NCBI GenBank assembly: GCA_020086605.1
Contig: JACBWW010000008.1
Location: forward strand, 10,485,720 to 10,549,719
Direction: 5' to 3'
Length of the DNA: 64,000 nucleotides
From: Lanius collurio
Lineage: Eukaryota > Chordata > Aves > Passeriformes > Laniidae
Below the pieces are notes generated by a model. The model made no database searches. It saw only the letters and a program-made list of their open reading frames with translations, and had not been told where the DNA came from. The position numbers were made by a program, and so were the translations under genes. Positions 1 through 11,350 of this stretch are shown piece after piece; the stretch's first letter is position 1, and every line of letters begins with the position of its first letter.

Positions 1-2044
1 TAGGATGAGAAGTGTATCATTTCCTTGTCCTACTTAGATTGCCTGGATGTGTCACAAAGATAAATGCATACATAAGAATTAGCCTACTTTGTTAATTGGA
101 CTGAAACCAACCTACAAAGACTAAACATTTTAAGTTACTGACTTTTTCCTGTGATAGGTGTCCTTCATCAAGAAAACACAGATGAGAGAAAGGTAAGTGC
201 CAGTCATCTGGGAATTTGGTACCTACAAGGAGCATGTTTCTACACAAAGGCAACATCATGCAAAAAACCCCAAACAATTCTTGAAAACATCTTTTAACAC
301 ATCAATTTCAGGTAAAGGCTGCTGGCTTGTTGATTCCTGTTTCCCATGATCTGTCCTGGAGCAGCTGGGGTATAACTTCCCATGTGTGAGGCACCTGCAG
401 CTCTAGAGAAGCATTCATGCCTTTGGTGTTGCCCATCACAAAGCCAGAAATACCAGTTTTACTTGGGCATCTGTACTGACGTCCTGTATCGACTGAAATT
501 TGTCAGAAACACCTGAACTTGCCCAGCTTTTACACAGATCAAACTTTTGAAAGAAATTACAGAAAGTGTTCCTCTACATAACAAGTGCATATAAATTTAA
601 TACACAGAAATCCACTGAAAATCAAAAATTTAACTTGGCAATACTAGTCTTTTTAGATACTTCCTAATATATCTTACCTCATAGTCTTTTTTTACCTCCC
701 ACTCAGGCACACATATTTTTCTATTCCAAGCAAGTAATACAGATAGCCACAATGATGGTACAGTCTATAAAAAAAACATTTGATTTTTCTCACTGTAGCT
801 CAAGATAGATGTAACACTAACACAAGAACAAAAGGAGTGACAGAGCACTGGGGTGTTAAGCAAAGTTTCTTTCAAAGGAGAAAGTCAGTAGCTCAAGAAT
901 CAAGGGAAAAAGATACATGATTTTTGCTCAAAGAAGTCACTGTAGTAGTTCTCTGCAGGCAGGATTTCACTCATGATGAAAAAGAGGGATCCACAGAAAG
1001 GTAAAATGTGAGTGATGAGTGTGGAGGAAGTGCCTTCTCTATCTGCCCTTTATAATAGTAGAACAGGAACAAACAGAAAGGAAAAGTATTTCATATTAAT
1101 ATCAGGAAATGGTTTCATGCAGATAAACCCATATGGAACCTATTGTCACAAGTTAAAAGTGAAACCAATAATTTTGGAGGATTATGGAAGGGCTGGGTAA
1201 CATATTGGTAGCATGGCATCCTGCTACAGAGGGATGTCAAAGACTAATTATCAAAAAAAATCATTATACTATCGCCATGAGAATGCTAAGAATTATAAAG
1301 GGCTTCTTTTTTGTGCTCAGTTGTTAGTGACAGCCTTTCTTGCATGTTCTTCTAATGTATCTAATACTAGTTTCTGTTAGAGACAGAAGCAGGACAGGTC
1401 CCGCTCTGGATATTTGTGGTAGTTTAGCTATTTTTACTCATGTTTTTGCCTTCCTTTGTTTGGCAGGGACAGTGACCAAAGCACATAAGGAGGTGGTCAA
1501 AAGTGAGGAACATTTCCTCAACTCTTACAGCAAAATTCACCTTAGTTGCTGAACTTAGTCCACTCATAAAAGGGATGTTACTTGGTGGTAGTCAGCTCTA
1601 TTACGGTTCTTCCTAAAAATAAAGCACAATTTTTTGTAGTGGTGGGTGTCTGAAGATCCAGGCAGTGACAAGCAGCTTCTCCTTTATCTTTGCATTTTCC
1701 TCTTGATGTCTTGATAACACACCCATGTCAAATAGTTAAAAGAAACTCATCTTTTCCCAATCAACGTATTTACTCCTCCAGAAATGCTAATGGAGACTCA
1801 GTACCAGAGTAAGAAAGAAACACAAAGAGGGCAGCAGCACTGTACTTTCATCTGCTACAGCAAGCAGCTGTCAGCACTAATATAAAAATTATCCAGCAGG
1901 CATCCAAATTTATGCTAAGTAAACATTTCTTGAATCTATTACATACAGCAGGAACCTAGTTTTTCTCTGGCCATTGTTCTGAGTAACTATTTTCCAGTCT
2001 TTCTTTCCTATGGTACATACAGCAAGTCAGTCATCTTGTTGTGG
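1..2044. other. Non-coding, no gene recognised
   Basis: AT-rich sequence with only short chance reading frames on both strands. I recognise no repeat family, RNA gene or coding motif here. It lies about 19 kb beyond the SMARCA2 stop codon and is treated as intergenic. Confidence 0.6.
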
Positions 2045-3125
2045 AAGGCCATTAGGTTGGTTGGGCAGGTTTTTCCCTTCATAAGTCCATGCCAAATACT
2101 TGCAGACACCTTCTTGTCCCTGAAATGGTTTCCAAGATTAGCTGCTTCACCACCTTCCCTTCCTAGGGACTCAGGTGACACTCTGCAGGCTCTAGTTCCT
2201 CAGATCCCAGTTCCCCTTCCCCTTCTTGGAGACAGGAGACACCCTTGCTTCTTCCCAGTCCTCACAGCTCTCTCCTCCACACCCTTTGGATTGCAAGCAG
2301 CCTGTAATGACACAGGCCAGCATCCCCATCACTTGTGGGTCCATTGCATCAGGGCCATGGATGCCTGTAGGCACAGTTTATTTACATATATCCCCTAGCC
2401 TGATCATCCTCCACTGGGAGTAAACGTACTTTGCCCTGAACTTTCCCACTGGTCCCTGAAATTACTGAGAGCAAGCAATACCAGTAAATAGGAAGGTGAA
2501 GAAGACATTGAGTACTTCTGTGGCCTTTGTCACAGAGCTCCCTGCCCACTTAAGCAGTGGGGCCACATTTTCTCTGGTCTTCCTTGCTGCTGTTGTCCTT
2601 GTGGAAACCTTCCATGGTTGTGTTCACAGGTGTTGCCATATTCACTTCCAGGTGAGTGTTGGCTTTCCTGAGAATTTCTACAACCAGACAGCATCTCTGC
2701 AATCCTCCAGACACCTGTACCTGCTTCCACCTCCAGCACACTTCCTTTTTATATCTGTGTGTGTCTGGGAGCTCCTTGTTCATCCTCTGCATTCTTTGCT
2801 TGGTTTCTGCTTGTTGGCATGGACAGTTTTTGAGCTTGGAGGAGATTACCCTTAAACATCCACTAGCTGTCCTGGGCTCCTCCTCTCTCCAGGGCCATAT
2901 CCTATAGAATTCTTCCAGCCAGATCTCTGGACAAATTTTGCTCTCGAGAAGTTCAAGGTGGTCTTGCTATTTGCCTTATTCCATCATCTAAGGGTCCTAA
3001 TCTGCACCATCTCGTGGTTCCTGCAACCTGTCTTTTCTCTGATCTTCAGATCCTTGACCGATTCTTCCTGATTTGTAAGTATCAGAGCCAGGCAAGCCTC
3101 TCTGCTCCATGTCTTGTTGATCAGT
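2045..3125 (-). mobile_element. CR1 LINE fragment, truncated at both ends
   Basis: The plus strand reads as the complement of a CR1 ORF2 segment. Recognisable landmarks are the stretches around 2053-2085 (ttgggcaggttt, then cttcataagtcc), 2555-2580 (the segment ending in a complemented cacattttc block) and 2830-2900 (tgagcttggaggag and the following lines). Read on the minus strand, the order is the end of the endonuclease region and then the first half of the reverse transcriptase. Frames are broken by stops and indels, so it is an inactive relic. The 3' UTR and terminal octamer are missing. The left limit is fairly clear; the right limit near 3125 is approximate. Confidence 0.75.
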
Positions 3126-6100
3126 GTAGGGAGGATATATTGGAAATGTCTTGAAAATTGAGTTTAGCACGGTAGATGAAACACTTCCTTTTGGAGAGAG
3201 CAGTCTGTTACTTCACAGACACAGGTTCATGTCAGGCTCTGACCTGCTGCTATAGTGATAGTTATGCTGTTCTTGAAAAGGCTCTTGGACCATCTTGTGC
3301 ACTTCTACACAAACCACTACTCCCTCTTAGCTCCCTCTGTTGCATTTATCACCATCCAAGCTCTTCATTGGCTGCAGAATGGCATTCAGTCATCCATTTT
3401 CCTTAGAAATCTCTAAGGAAAGTCTAGAAATTTGTCCATCTTTTCATGCCAGTCTTGTAATGCTCACAACAGCTACATTTCTGAACCTCTTTGTCATCTC
3501 TGTGGCAAACAACTCCAGGATTTATTTATATTTATATTTATTTAACTTTGCCATAGAGGCAGTGTAGGGTTCTCCTGAGAACACATTCCTCAAGAAACTC
3601 AGCATTTTTATTAAATCTGGTTGACTGCAAACTATAAAGAATAGATTTCACACAAAAATAATTACAGATACAGAGCAGTTAGAAAAATAAAGGCATCTGT
3701 ATGGCACATGGCCTGGACTCCAGGCCAGAGCCACTTCTGCATACAGAGCATGACATCTGATGAATTAGACATTGACACAGGGGCAAAATCTTAGTTTCAT
3801 TTTTTTTTTCCACTGACCAAAAATACTACTTAAGGATGAAATTCCTTTAACAGTTTTCCTTTCCCTAGCTTGCATTCCTTCATCATCAGAAAAGAGCTGC
3901 AGCTTCCTTAGAAAAAGCCTTACTGGACACAGAAGCCAGAAGCTCAACAGGATGCTGTAAGTTACTGAACCATCATATGCAATTCTAGTGGGAATGCAAT
4001 TCTTTATTAAACTGAATTCAATAGCTACAGAAAAGCTGGGTGAAGTGCCAGGAAGGAAGTATGGACTGGATATTCCTGCCATTTAATTCTTAAACTGCTA
4101 AAAACCCCCACTCTTTCAGACACTGCCAGCTCCTCTAAACAGAAAAGGAAGAAAATTTTAAGACCTGTGCTAAGAATGAGAATGCCTAAACATGGGAACA
4201 TGGCAAAAGCAAGGCTGTCTGAGGTACAGCTCCTGCTTGCAGGACCAACAAGGGGCCTGTACACAACAGTGCCTTTCAATGAGTCACAGTCTGGTGGTGA
4301 TGTTCAGCGTATGTTCCACGGACTTAGCACTAAGCCTGCTTGGCCCCAGGCTGCCATGCTGACCAAAGATGCCAAACTAAATGAGTTAATTCCCAAAGCC
4401 ACTTCATGGGAAACTGTGAGAAGAGAGCTGAGCAGGAGAAATGGTAGGCTGCAAGAAAGCATAAGGGGAACAAAAGGAGAGACAAAGACACCTACATATA
4501 ATGCCTGATTAAAAATTTCAGCTGACTAAAGCCCTCTGACCAAACTTAGTGAAACACAGTGAAAATCAGGACTACTGTGGCTCCTAATAGAGCAAGTTTT
4601 TATGGACCTAATTTATTTTCTTAATTAGTTTATATCTCCAGCTCTAAGCATAAATATTCAAGAAACTCAACTTTGTACAGGAGAAAACTTAAAAGACCTC
4701 CCGGAAAGGCTTTAGTTGGCACTAAGGGATGAAAACACTGCCACAAACAAAGCACTTTATTTCAGTGACTTGCTGTAGCCAGAAAAGAAAACAGCTGATC
4801 TACTCCTTTCTAGACTCCAGGTCAGTTGGACAGGAAGGAACTTCTTTCAGCCTGAGCAAGCTCTTCCAAGATCTGAATGTCAGCTAATTTTATTATGCCA
4901 GCTAATTAAGACACAGGCAGAATGAAGATCCTGCTGAACACAGCGGGATCCCATCACAGGATTCAACAGACTGTACCAAGTCACATGGGGTGAGACTCAA
5001 GGGCTGGTGGTGACCCACATCCACATGCAGGCTGCTGGTTCTGGGCAGGGATTTTATCTTCTTACGGTCTCTAGAGAATCTGAGCAGAAAAAACAGAAGC
5101 AGCAGAAAAATGTTGTCTTTCCCTTTCTTGTCTGAGATTCCAGATTTCTGTATCATTATAAGATTTAAAAACTCTGTAGGTTACAACAGTCAGCTTTGCT
5201 GTGCTATTCCTTGGTCAACCACCATCTGGAATTATGTCAAAGAAGGAATATTTCAGCTTGGTTTTACCTGCAAGTAAGGAAAGAAATGTTTTTCTAAAAT
5301 TCTTGTGTTGATACAGTAAGGTTGCTTTGAGTTGATACAGTGAAGCAGCTGTGAGTTTCTGGGAAATAAAGTCAAGGTTTGCCATCTGTGTGCTGCAAGT
5401 TAAAAGGAAGAAGTCTACATCGATGAGAAGTCATGGTCATCTGAAGTTACTGACTGAGTTAAAAATTAAGTATATTTCACAGGCTAGTTTTGCATTATGA
5501 CAGCTGTTGCTGCCTTGCCATTGAAAAAGATAACAATAATGAGAAAACCTTTTCCTTCCAGACTCCAGGACAAGAACCAGAGGGAAGAAAGAAAGTAACC
5601 AGGAAGAGCCCAGGACTAACACAAGCTGAAAAATTTACAGTTAAGAACCCCTAAATTTTATTTCTATCCGTACATTCACCTTGGGGACTTCTGCACTTCC
5701 CTGCTGATTAGGATGTTGATGCTTTTGGCTTTTGCTCGCTACTAAAGATTAATTTCCCTGGAAATGATCTGTGCAGTCCATCTTCCCACAGAGATGTAAA
5801 ATTTTGGATTGAAGTAATCAGCCTGTTGATGCACACAGCTGCCTTCCAGATGAGGGTTTGTTTTACAAAGGCCATTCTTGGTTGGCTGTTAAGGACCTGC
5901 TAATTGTGTGGTATCACACTTCAAAATAGTGGGTTGTTGATAGTGGGGGGTTGTTCAGAGAATGCAAGATCATGTCTCACTTCACTGCTTCATCTGTATA
6001 AATTATTCACATTGACTGGTCTGTGCTTGATTTTGCAGGACAGAGCTCTTCAGAATTTCAGTGGTACCAGAATTCTCGCCCCCAGATTCAGTGGTACAGA

Positions 6101-6642
6101 TTAGTTTATTGAACTCTGTTGTCTCGCTCCACATTATTTTTCCAATCATAAATATCCTAAGAAGTCCAGTGTGGCACTGTGTGTGAGAGGGTTCAAGTGT
6201 AGACATTATGAAGGGTCCTCTATCAGCAAAATATTTTGTTAGGGACAAAGCATGGAAGGTATAAACAGAAAAGGCAACCTTGAGAGTTTGTTTATCCCTT
6301 CTGCTGCCTGGTGCCAGAACCAATAATGAACATCTGATTGCAGGTAGAGTTCCCTCTGAGCTCTGGAAAGCCTGTGGTCCCCTCGTCATCTCACAGCAGC
6401 CAGGAATTCAAGAACCATGTGCACCCTCAGACCCCCCCACCCTGTGCCAGAGCAGTGTGGGGAAAGAGGGCATCTGGGGCATCCATCAGAGGTTGCTCAT
6501 GGGTTGCTCTTCACACAGAGAACCCCTGCTGGCATCTTCTCAGGTCTGCTGGACAAGGTGGAAGAATATGAACAATTACTTTGGTTTTATTTTCAAAGGA
6601 AAACCAAAACCAAAACCAAAAAAACCCCAGAACCTGAAGGTT
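3126..6642. other. Non-coding, no gene recognised
   Basis: No feature can be supported. A 113-codon plus-strand frame at 4167-4508 has no recognisable domain and low-complexity ends. An AT-rich microsatellite-like patch lies around 3518-3545, and an A-rich stretch (repeats of aaaacc) at 6598-6630 directly precedes the LTR-like block. Confidence 0.5.
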
Positions 6643-7116
6643 TGTTAAGCCAGACCCTGAGCTGTTGAAGCCTCAGCAAAAGAGGTCATTTCCACCTGCC
6701 CTGGAAGCAGCTTTTAAGCTGGCCTCTTGTTTTTGATCTTTGCCTGAGCTGTGCCTGAGTGAATCCTGCCTGGCCATGGGACCCACTGATTGTTCCATAG
6801 CCCATGGGCAAGTCTTGTGGTGGGCCCCCTCGGCCGGGTCCCTGCCATGTGACTGAGTCGGGTCTGTCTGATGTTCCAGCAGCCCGGGCTCTGATCTGGT
6901 TGGTTGTTTATCCCAGCCCCACCCCTGGTGTCCCCTTGACCCCTGTCTGTGATAAAACCAAGGGGACACAAAGCCTCGCCCTCTTACCCCGGCTGACTCT
7001 CACCCAGGTCAGTGCTCTGTCCCCCCCAGGACAGAGGGAATAAATGACATAACACCATAAAGGGGGTTTGAGCTGTATTTCTCTTCTCAACTTCTGCTTC
7101 TGGTGAGTAGCTATCA
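6643..7116 (+). repeat. LTR-like GC-rich block (candidate solo LTR)
   Basis: This block is clearly richer in GC than its surroundings. It begins with TG after an A-rich stretch. Near its right end it has an AATAAA signal at 7039-7044, followed by about 70 bases of T/C-rich sequence that resembles the R-U5 part of avian endogenous retroviral LTRs, and it can be closed on a CA at 7115-7116. I found no convincing target-site duplication, so the ends are guesses. It could also be another repeat or a GC-rich unique stretch. No viral coding sequence is present beside it. Confidence 0.35.
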
Positions 7117-7974
7117 ACTAACACTGGCTTAAGTGTGGCTGCACAGCTGAGGAATATTTAGGCTGTTTGTAAATGGTTTAAGATACTGAAAGGCATAAAG
7201 AGACAAGCTCACCACAGAAATTAAGCAGTGGACAAAGCTATTCAATTACCAGAGGCAAGTGTCTGAGCATGACCTAGGCTGTGTCCCCAGCTGATGAACA
7301 AGTTTTGTCATGAGCCTGCCCTGCTGTCACCTGCAGCTCTCAGCTTCCCCGCCCTTTCAACTGATCTTAATTTTCCCTTCTTTCAAGGTCTATCCCTTTG
7401 CTTCAGGAATACCGATTGTCTCAGAGACTTCAAGTTATGACTTAATGTCTGCCTGCAATATGTTCCAGTTGCATTAATTTACAAGAAGAGAAAAACTCAA
7501 AGATCCTGAAGTTCATGGCTGTTAATCAAAAACCATCCAGGTGCACTTGTCCTTGTTTTATAAAACCTCCTTTTAAGTTTCTAAATGTTTTCTTAATGTT
7601 GTAACATACTGAGATCTGGGCTGTGTTTCCAATGCCCTGAAGTGGCATAAATGTACTCTATTGCTATGTATGTGCTTAGACTCAGGATCACCTCTGTCAT
7701 AAAACCAAGAAGCTGATGGATTGCCAAAGGAAATACTATTGCAAAGCATATTTCTCCCATTAAAACCCCCCAAAACTTAAGTACTTACTTACATGCCTAA
7801 AGGTATTGTTTGTCTGTTGCTTAAATCAATATTCTTTGAAAATGTTTGCATTTTGATGTAATTCAGACATTCCCATCAGGCTTGTGATATACTGGGATTC
7901 TTTGGGGGGGGTGTGTGTGGGTGTTGTGTCTCCTCTTCTTTTTAAAGCTAAGAGAAGAGATGCATTTTTTTACC
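7117..7974. other. Non-coding, no gene recognised
   Basis: Nothing recognisable apart from a short G-run followed by a GT-rich stretch around 7902-7930. Confidence 0.5.
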
Positions 7975-8200
7975 AGAAGGATACCCTGGAATGGGCTTCC
8001 TAGAGGGTGTGGTTGATGCATTGACCCTGACAGTGTTTAAGAAGCATTTGGATGATGTCCTTAACAATATGCTTTAACTTTTGATTAGCCCTGAAGTGCT
8101 AAGGCAGCTGGGCAAGATGAGTGTTGTAGGTCCCTTAATATTTTATTCTATTCTATTCTGTTCTGTTCTGTTCCATTCCATTCTCGTCCATGGAAAGCAG
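7975..8200 (+). mobile_element. CR1 3' end with TTCTA-type pentamer tail
   Basis: From about 7984 the plus strand shows the CR1 3' region: a broken copy of the usual 'ccctggaatgggcttcc' block, the 'gtgtttaagaagcatttgga' block and then the 3' UTR. It ends in a pentanucleotide tail (ttcta, then ttctg, then ttcca units) at about 8144-8183. A variable (TATTC)n tail is typical of some CR1 subfamilies. Only the last ~200 bp survive, which is normal 5' truncation. Confidence 0.7.
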
Positions 8201-8408
8201 TGAAACATAAGTAAAACATAAAAGCTAACAACTCAGCAAGAAGCCTTCTAAAGTGCTTTTTAAAATTTTCAATTAAGTTCTTCTAAAGCATTCTTTTCTA
8301 GCATCCAGTGATTACACCTGTTTGCATGTGCTGGTGTTCACTGTAATAATGTTTCTGGCAGTTCTGCTGCAATTATTTCTTTTAGTGGTTGTTTTTTTGG
8401 TCTGGTTT

Positions 8409-8443
<35 letters not shown>

Positions 8444-9880
8444 AATTCAGGGTTGTGTCAGAATATCTGGAGATGTAGCAGCAAAGGATTTCTGGCCACT
8501 TAGGAAAGCCTGACATACAGAACCAGCATCATGCTGCAACTGCCTTCTGATGGTCTGGGAGGAAAGGAGGTCAATGAGAGGAATCAGCCAAAATGAACTC
8601 TGTAGAAGCTCATAGGAACCTGAGAAGGGAAATCAAATTGCATGGTATTTAGCAAAAAATATAAACAGAGGAAAGCAAAGGATGTAAATCTGGTGGAGCA
8701 GGATGATTCTCTAATAGGGTTTATTTATGTATGAAAATATTCCACTTTCCAATTGTAGCAACATAGATTTTTAATACCTTTCAGTAAGTATTCTAAGAGA
8801 GTGGTTTTTCTAGTGGTTTTTAAAATTTACTATTATTTTTCCCATTTCTCCTATATTTTGAAATATTAATTTTCAAACCTCGAGGTACTTTGGACAGGAG
8901 TCTTGGGATCCAGTGAAACACTGCTGAAGAATGTGAGCTGGCAAAGCACTGTTCAATAAAAATTAAAACACATTACTACAAGGTTCAAAGTAAGAATAGT
9001 AAGATCTGCAACCTGGTATCTTAATGGTAGCTTCAGTTCAAGCTGGAGGAAATAGAAGTTAAGCCTGGACTTACTCAGACAATTACTATTATTTGTCATC
9101 TGCTTGCTGTTTATGTTATTGACAGCATAACTCAAATTTCTATTGGATTTTTGTACCTCAGCGCAAACCTGACAGTGATTGGGATACACTAGACATCTGA
9201 AAAGATCCATGACTGAAGGCCCTAAAGAGCAATATATTTCCATAGCCTGTAACAGTAGTTTCTCCCATTCAGATTTGGAAATATTTTCATGGGTACTCAA
9301 TCATTTACAAGTAAAAGGTGAAAATACAGCTGTGCACCTCCCACAATATTCTGTTCACAATTTGTAATTGTCTGTGCAAGCATTAATACTTACATAAATA
9401 GAACCAGGGGTTTTAATTTAGTATTAATTCTACCTGCCTGTTTCCCAGGCTGAAGTCCCCCTGGCAAAGGCTGCTTTTCCTGGTTGAGACCAGTTGCTTG
9501 AAAAGCAGATTTCCCTCTGCTGACTGCAGTGATGAAGAAGCTCCTTGCTGGAATAGAAAGACCATGTGGCCAGAGGTGGCTTTGAGAGACTTCACAGGGC
9601 TCTCCATAGCCCTCTGAAAGTGTGCCTGTAAGGCCTGCCATCAGGCTGAAATTAATTTGTGTCACAGAGCAAGAGATGCTTCAATAGAGATCTCAAAAAT
9701 TACTTTCTTGGTTGTGAAAACAGGTGTTTCTGAAACTCCCTACTCATTCTGCACTGAGTTTCATTTCCCTCTAGAAGTCTCCCCAGATTTGCCCCTAGGA
9801 AAGTCATTTTGTCCTTGCTCTCTAACATCTCAAAGGCAAAATTCAATCCTCTGTAAAGACGGATAATTTAGGACACAGTT
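8201..9880. other. Non-coding, no gene recognised
   Basis: Apart from the poly-T tract listed separately, I see no repeat or gene. Short frames at 8953-9300 and 9390-9665 have no recognisable domain. Confidence 0.5.
8413..8439. repeat. Poly-T tract (27 T)
   Basis: An uninterrupted run of T, followed by aattaattc. On the minus strand it is poly-A. No retrogene body or target-site duplication is recognisable next to it. Confidence 0.9.
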
Positions 9881-10023
9881 GATGGGTTGCTGCCAGTTGA
9901 TTGAGCATGATGCTGATAATTCCAAGGCCACAGGCTTGAGCCCTGTACAGGCCATTCACTTTGGAGCTGGACTGATGATCCTTGTGGGTCCCTTCCAACT
10001 CAGAATACTCTGATTCTGTGATA
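9881..10023 (+). mobile_element. tRNA-Ile-derived SINE with CR1 tail (TguSINE1-like)
   Basis: Positions 9882 to about 9955 resemble a tRNA-Ile gene body: a degraded A box (ggttgctgccagttgattgagc), the anticodon-arm region gctgataattcc, a B-box-like stretch (gcttgagccc) and a 3' gtacaggcca end matching the Ile acceptor stem. The body then passes directly into a CR1-type 3' end (gatgatccttgtgggtccc, then ccaactcagaat) that closes with attctgtgat. tRNA-Ile head plus CR1 tail is the known structure of TguSINE1, first described in zebra finch. The tRNA part is too degraded and is fused to a LINE tail, so it is not a functional tRNA gene. No clear target-site duplication was seen. Confidence 0.8.
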
Positions 10024-10152
10024 AAACTGAGTGCAAACCTTGGCACTGATAACTGAGTGTTCAAGCTGTCAGAAGGCAAGTGGCACACTTATGTGAGACA
10101 GAGTATATTTTCAGACAAAACTAGAAGGAAAAATAGCCCCACCAGTGAATAT
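10024..10152. other. Short non-coding spacer
   Basis: The 129 bases between the SINE and repeat copy A hold nothing I recognise. Confidence 0.5.
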
Positions 10153-10280
10153 GCAAAAGATAATGTATGTGTGACCTTCCTGGAAAAGTTTATTCTTCTC
10201 ACAGAAGACTATTTCTGTACCTCTCTGTAACACTAAGGTTTTAAAAAGTGTACTGAATTTTCATATTTATCTTTCCAGCA
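10153..10280 (+). repeat. Diverged direct repeat, copy A
   Basis: This stretch matches 13931-14075 in the same orientation. Shared blocks include tgtgaccttcctg, a 'ttctgta..tctctgta' block, 'cactaaggtt/cactacggtt' and 'tttatctttccagca'. Identity by eye is roughly three quarters, with small indels. It is not CR1, the SINE or an LTR end that I know. Confidence 0.6.
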
Positions 10281-11350
10281 TTTTTCAAGACTGAATGCTG
10301 TAGTCACATCACATGGCATATTGTCAGACCTTGTTAGACTCAAAGAGGCCTCTCATGTGATGGATCCCAGTGCTTTATACCAAAGTATACCATAAGACTG
10401 AGGTTGGGGCTGATGGTTGAGAGAGATGACAGGAGGTGAGGATGCATGATGTGCTGGAGACACTCTCTTGGCAAGTTCTCAGAGGACTGTTTGCTCTCTT
10501 TTTGGGCAGCAAAGGGCAAAGTTATCTCATATGAATACTACCTTATTTTTAAAAATACAACTGTGAAATCTGTGTGGTAGGTATTTTTCTGGGGTTAAAG
10601 TTATCTTTTCATGAAGCTATCACTGTCTGGCACAGTATTTGTTCATCCTCTGTCTGGACAGAAACAATTCTGGGATAACTTAAAAATATTTTACTGTGCA
10701 AGCTCATTTAGTTTAAAAGCAACTAGAGACTATTTTTTGCTCAGTTACTCCAAAGGCTGAATGACCCCAAGTTGAACACTTGATGGACTTCAGAGAGGTG
10801 AGGTGGCTAGAGTTAAGAGACACCATTACACAGTGCAGATGGTGCTTTGTTATTTTGTAGGATTAGTGTCTGTGACTCACCTGATGTAACTCTGATCGAT
10901 CACATAGATTTACATTAAAGGATCTACCGCAGCAAGCAATGGAAAGGGAAAGCGTGACACAGACTTCTGCTGGAACTCTTGGAAAGCAGTGAGGAAGCCA
11001 GTTGTGACTGTTACCAGCGAGGTAACAACAGCTCCCAAGGGCCAGAAATCTCTTATCAGACAGATAATAGGCTATTAAAAACTAGTCTGGAGGAAACAGG
11101 CAGGACTGTCATCAGAGGAATGGTGACACAGGCAGAACAGGTAGTAAGGCTACTTGATGATTTCAGCAGGGATGCCATAGGTGGGGATAAAATGGATGCA
11201 CTCAACTGAGCTCTGAAAGGGAATGGGCTACCCACTCAAACAGCTGGGCTTACTCAAAGAGTGGCCCCTTTATTAATCCCTGTGCCTCATTCAGGGAATC
11301 ATGTTCACCTAGAAGAGCTGCTTTGAATTAGTTTTTACTCCAGGGACTGT
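10281..11350. other. Non-coding, no gene recognised
   Basis: Contains one short plus-strand frame at 10979-11209 without a recognisable domain. Nothing else is supported. Confidence 0.5.

Noticed and set aside
4167..4508. 113-codon plus-strand reading frame
   Set aside because: No motif, no similarity I recognise, and no splice-site or UTR context.
9882..9955. tRNA-Ile gene
   Set aside because: The tRNA-like body is degraded and fused directly to a CR1 tail, so it is a SINE head.
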